A stretch of DNA of 7,082 nt, taken from an uncultured Bacteroidota bacterium. Lineage in GTDB: Bacteria > Bacteroidota > Bacteroidia > Chitinophagales > Chitinophagaceae. Made by a program: the position numbers and the translations under genes. Position 1 is the stretch's first letter. Each line of letters begins with the position of its first letter. The notes beneath the pieces were generated by a model, which was given only the letters and a program-made list of their open reading frames with translations, made no database searches and was not told where the DNA came from. The stretch spans positions 1-7,082 of the forward strand of contig CAIRSV010000191.1 of the NCBI GenBank assembly GCA_903881265.1, read 5' to 3'. This document shows, in pieces, positions 5,886-7,082 of this stretch.

Positions 5886-7082
5886 ATGAAAACACGTAGA
5901 CTCAGCGGAAAGCAATCCGAAAAAAACTTGTTAGGTATGTTTGAAAGCGTTCAAAAAACGTCTTCAAAAACTATACGGACGTCATGGATTAATCCTGACC
6001 ATTCATTTTCTTCAGATAGCGCGAATCTTGGTTCCGCTGTAAGAAATATGATATTAATTGCCTTTTTCCTCTTAGTAGGATTGGGTAAGGGATTTTCACA
6101 AGCAACTATTACATCAATTAGTTTGGGCGCGCAAGCAAGTCCTATCGAGTATGGTTCAGGTGATGCCACAACTTTTCCTGTGGAGATTTACTACACTGGA
6201 TCGGGAACTACAAACCTAACGATTAGTTGGAGGGCGCCATCCGGTGTTACTTTTACTTCGCCTAACCCAATTACCTTGGACCCTGCGCTTTCGCCAGCAT
6301 TGGTAAATATTACTTTGACTACGACTGTCACTTCGCCAGCCGTATCATTAACTTTTAAAGTTAAATCAGGTGCGATTTCTTCTAATAATTCTACCTTCAC
6401 TATTGATAAAGCCCCGTTAACTGTTACAGCCGATAATCGATCCAAATGTTTTGGTACTGCCTTGACATTAGGAACTACTGCTTTTACCTATGGGACAACA
6501 CTAAACTCAGAAACAGTAGACGCAGTAACATTAACTAGTACAGGCAATTATGATGCCATAGGAGGTGCTGCAGGTTCTTATACAGGAGATATTGTACCAT
6601 CAGCTGCTACGGGATCAAATGGTTTTGCTGCAACTAATTACGATATTACTTATAGTAATGGTAATATGACTGTGAATGTGAGTACGTCTAGTTCAACAAC
6701 AGCATCTGCTTGTGATAGTTATACATGGACAGAAAACAGCGGTGCGACGTATACAACGACTGGTGCTTATGATCAAACATATACAAATGCAGCAGGTTGT
6801 GATTCATTACACACGTTGAACTTAACAGTAAACTACAGCAGTTCATCTACAACTTACGCAACAGTTTGTGATTCGTATGTATGGGCAAGTCCATTAGGAG
6901 ATGGAGCCACTTATACATCAAGTAATACAACAGCTACTCACACGTCAACAAATGCAGCAGGTTGTGTTCATACAGAGACGTTGGATCTGATAGTAAACTA
7001 CAGCAGTTCATCTACGACATCAGCAACAGCATGTAATTTGTATTTTTGGGCAAGTCCATTAGGAGATGAGTCTACATATACA
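5886..7082 (+). CDS. Large secreted repeat protein with MBG-like domain and Cys-Asp-Ser repeats (5' part)
   Basis: The frame is open for 399 codons to the window edge, so only the N-terminal part is seen. Residues 1-54 are polar, Ser/Lys-rich and precede a hydrophobic segment MILIAFFLLVGLGKGFSQA (55-73) that looks like a Sec signal with cleavage near SQA. Residues about 74-174 are Thr/Ser-rich and probably beta-sandwich. Residues about 176-265 (LTVTADNRSKCFG ... NYDITYSNGNMTVN) match the MBG_2-type domain pattern of Bacteroidota surface proteins. From Cys276 come about 52-55-residue repeats with paired cysteines (276/305, 328/360, then 383). Such proteins often end in a type IX secretion sorting domain, which would lie outside the window. 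A surface or adhesive role is inferred. Met18 (5937) or Met55 (6048) are alternative starts, but the promoter favours 5886. Confidence 0.85.
   Translation, partial: MKTRRLSGKQSEKNLLGMFESVQKTSSKTIRTSWINPDHSFSSDSANLGSAVRNMILIAFFLLVGLGKGFSQATITSISLGAQASPIEYGSGDATTFPVEIYYTGSGTTNLTISWRAPSGVTFTSPNPITLDPALSPALVNITLTTTVTSPAVSLTFKVKSGAISSNNSTFTIDKAPLTVTADNRSKCFGTALTLGTTAFTYGTTLNSETVDAVTLTSTGNYDAIGGAAGSYTGDIVPSAATGSNGFAATNYDITYSNGNMTVNVSTSSSTTASACDSYTWTENSGATYTTTGAYDQTYTNAAGCDSLHTLNLTVNYSSSSTTYATVCDSYVWASPLGDGATYTSSNTTATHTSTNAAGCVHTETLDLIVNYSSSSTTSATACNLYFWASPLGDESTYT
6411..6680 (+). other. MBG-like domain within the secreted repeat protein
   Basis: Codons 176-265 follow the recurring pattern LTVTAD-x2-SK-x2-G-x2-LTLGTTAF, then a VTLTS strand, IVPSAATG and NYDITYSNG. 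The common SKTYGD stretch is here SKCFGT, bringing in an unusual lone cysteine at residue 188. Assignment is from memory of the family pattern, not a profile search. Confidence 0.65.
6711..7082 (+). repeat. Tandem Cys-Asp-Ser repeats in the secreted protein (2 full, 1 partial)
   Basis: Unit 1 spans 6711-6866 (52 codons), unit 2 spans 6867-7031 (55 codons), and unit 3 starts at 7032 and is cut by the window end. Each begins CDSY-x-W or a variant (CNLYFW in unit 3). Full units have a second Cys in TNAAGC and end in VNYSSSSTT. Near-identical DNA blocks recur 165 nt apart: 6828-6850 with 6993-7015, 6882-6903 with 7047-7068, and 6783-6800 with 6948-6965. Confidence 0.9.

Noticed and set aside
5951..6445. 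Minus-strand open frames opposite the secreted repeat protein
   Set aside because: The plus frame is open to the window end and shows a signal sequence and known domain patterns. The minus frames are shadows of it.
6711..7082. Regularly spaced repeats considered as a CRISPR array
   Set aside because: The repeats are in-frame protein repeats with a 52-55-codon period and conserved coding content, not short palindromic repeats with unique spacers.

Overview
The window looks like a chromosomal segment from a Bacteroidota bacterium, most likely a Chitinophagaceae-like member. Four things suggest this. The efp-accB-accC order is common in that phylum. Start codons mostly lack Shine-Dalgarno sequences. 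Several intergenic regions carry the Bacteroidota promoter -7 box TAnnTTTG. The last gene has the MBG-type and Cys-Asp-Ser repeat architecture of large secreted Bacteroidota surface proteins. The family placement is inferred from remembered sequence features, not from a search.

Layout. Positions 1-75 may be the 3' end of a plus-strand gene, with no recognisable family. truB (tRNA pseudouridine-55 synthase) follows on the minus strand and is transcribed divergently from a two-gene plus-strand unit. That unit encodes an EmrE/Qac-type small multidrug resistance transporter and, 4 nt later, a stand-alone NAD-binding_4 (thioester/acyl reductase-like) dehydrogenase. After a 253-bp gap with a promoter match comes efp-accB-accC: elongation factor P, biotin carboxyl carrier protein and biotin carboxylase. 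A 524-bp region without a convincing gene follows. Last is the first 399 codons of a large secreted repeat protein that runs off the right edge, preceded by a well-matched Bacteroidota promoter.

How the genes work together. AccB carries the biotin that AccC carboxylates, the first half-reaction of acetyl-CoA carboxylase, which feeds fatty acid synthesis. The carboxyltransferase subunits are not in the window. EF-P and TruB are translation functions (ribosome rescue at proline-rich stalls, and modification of the tRNA T-loop). The SMR transporter and the reductase are probably co-transcribed, but their shared role cannot be read from the sequence.

Most of the window is ordinary housekeeping DNA, and I do not see a new defence, mobile or RNA system. 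The points most worth a second look are the EF-P acceptor loop, which reads KTARA where the familiar family has KPGKG; a histone-H1-like Lys/Ala/Pro tail on AccB; and the secreted repeat protein, with its long pre-signal segment and near-identical DNA repeats.
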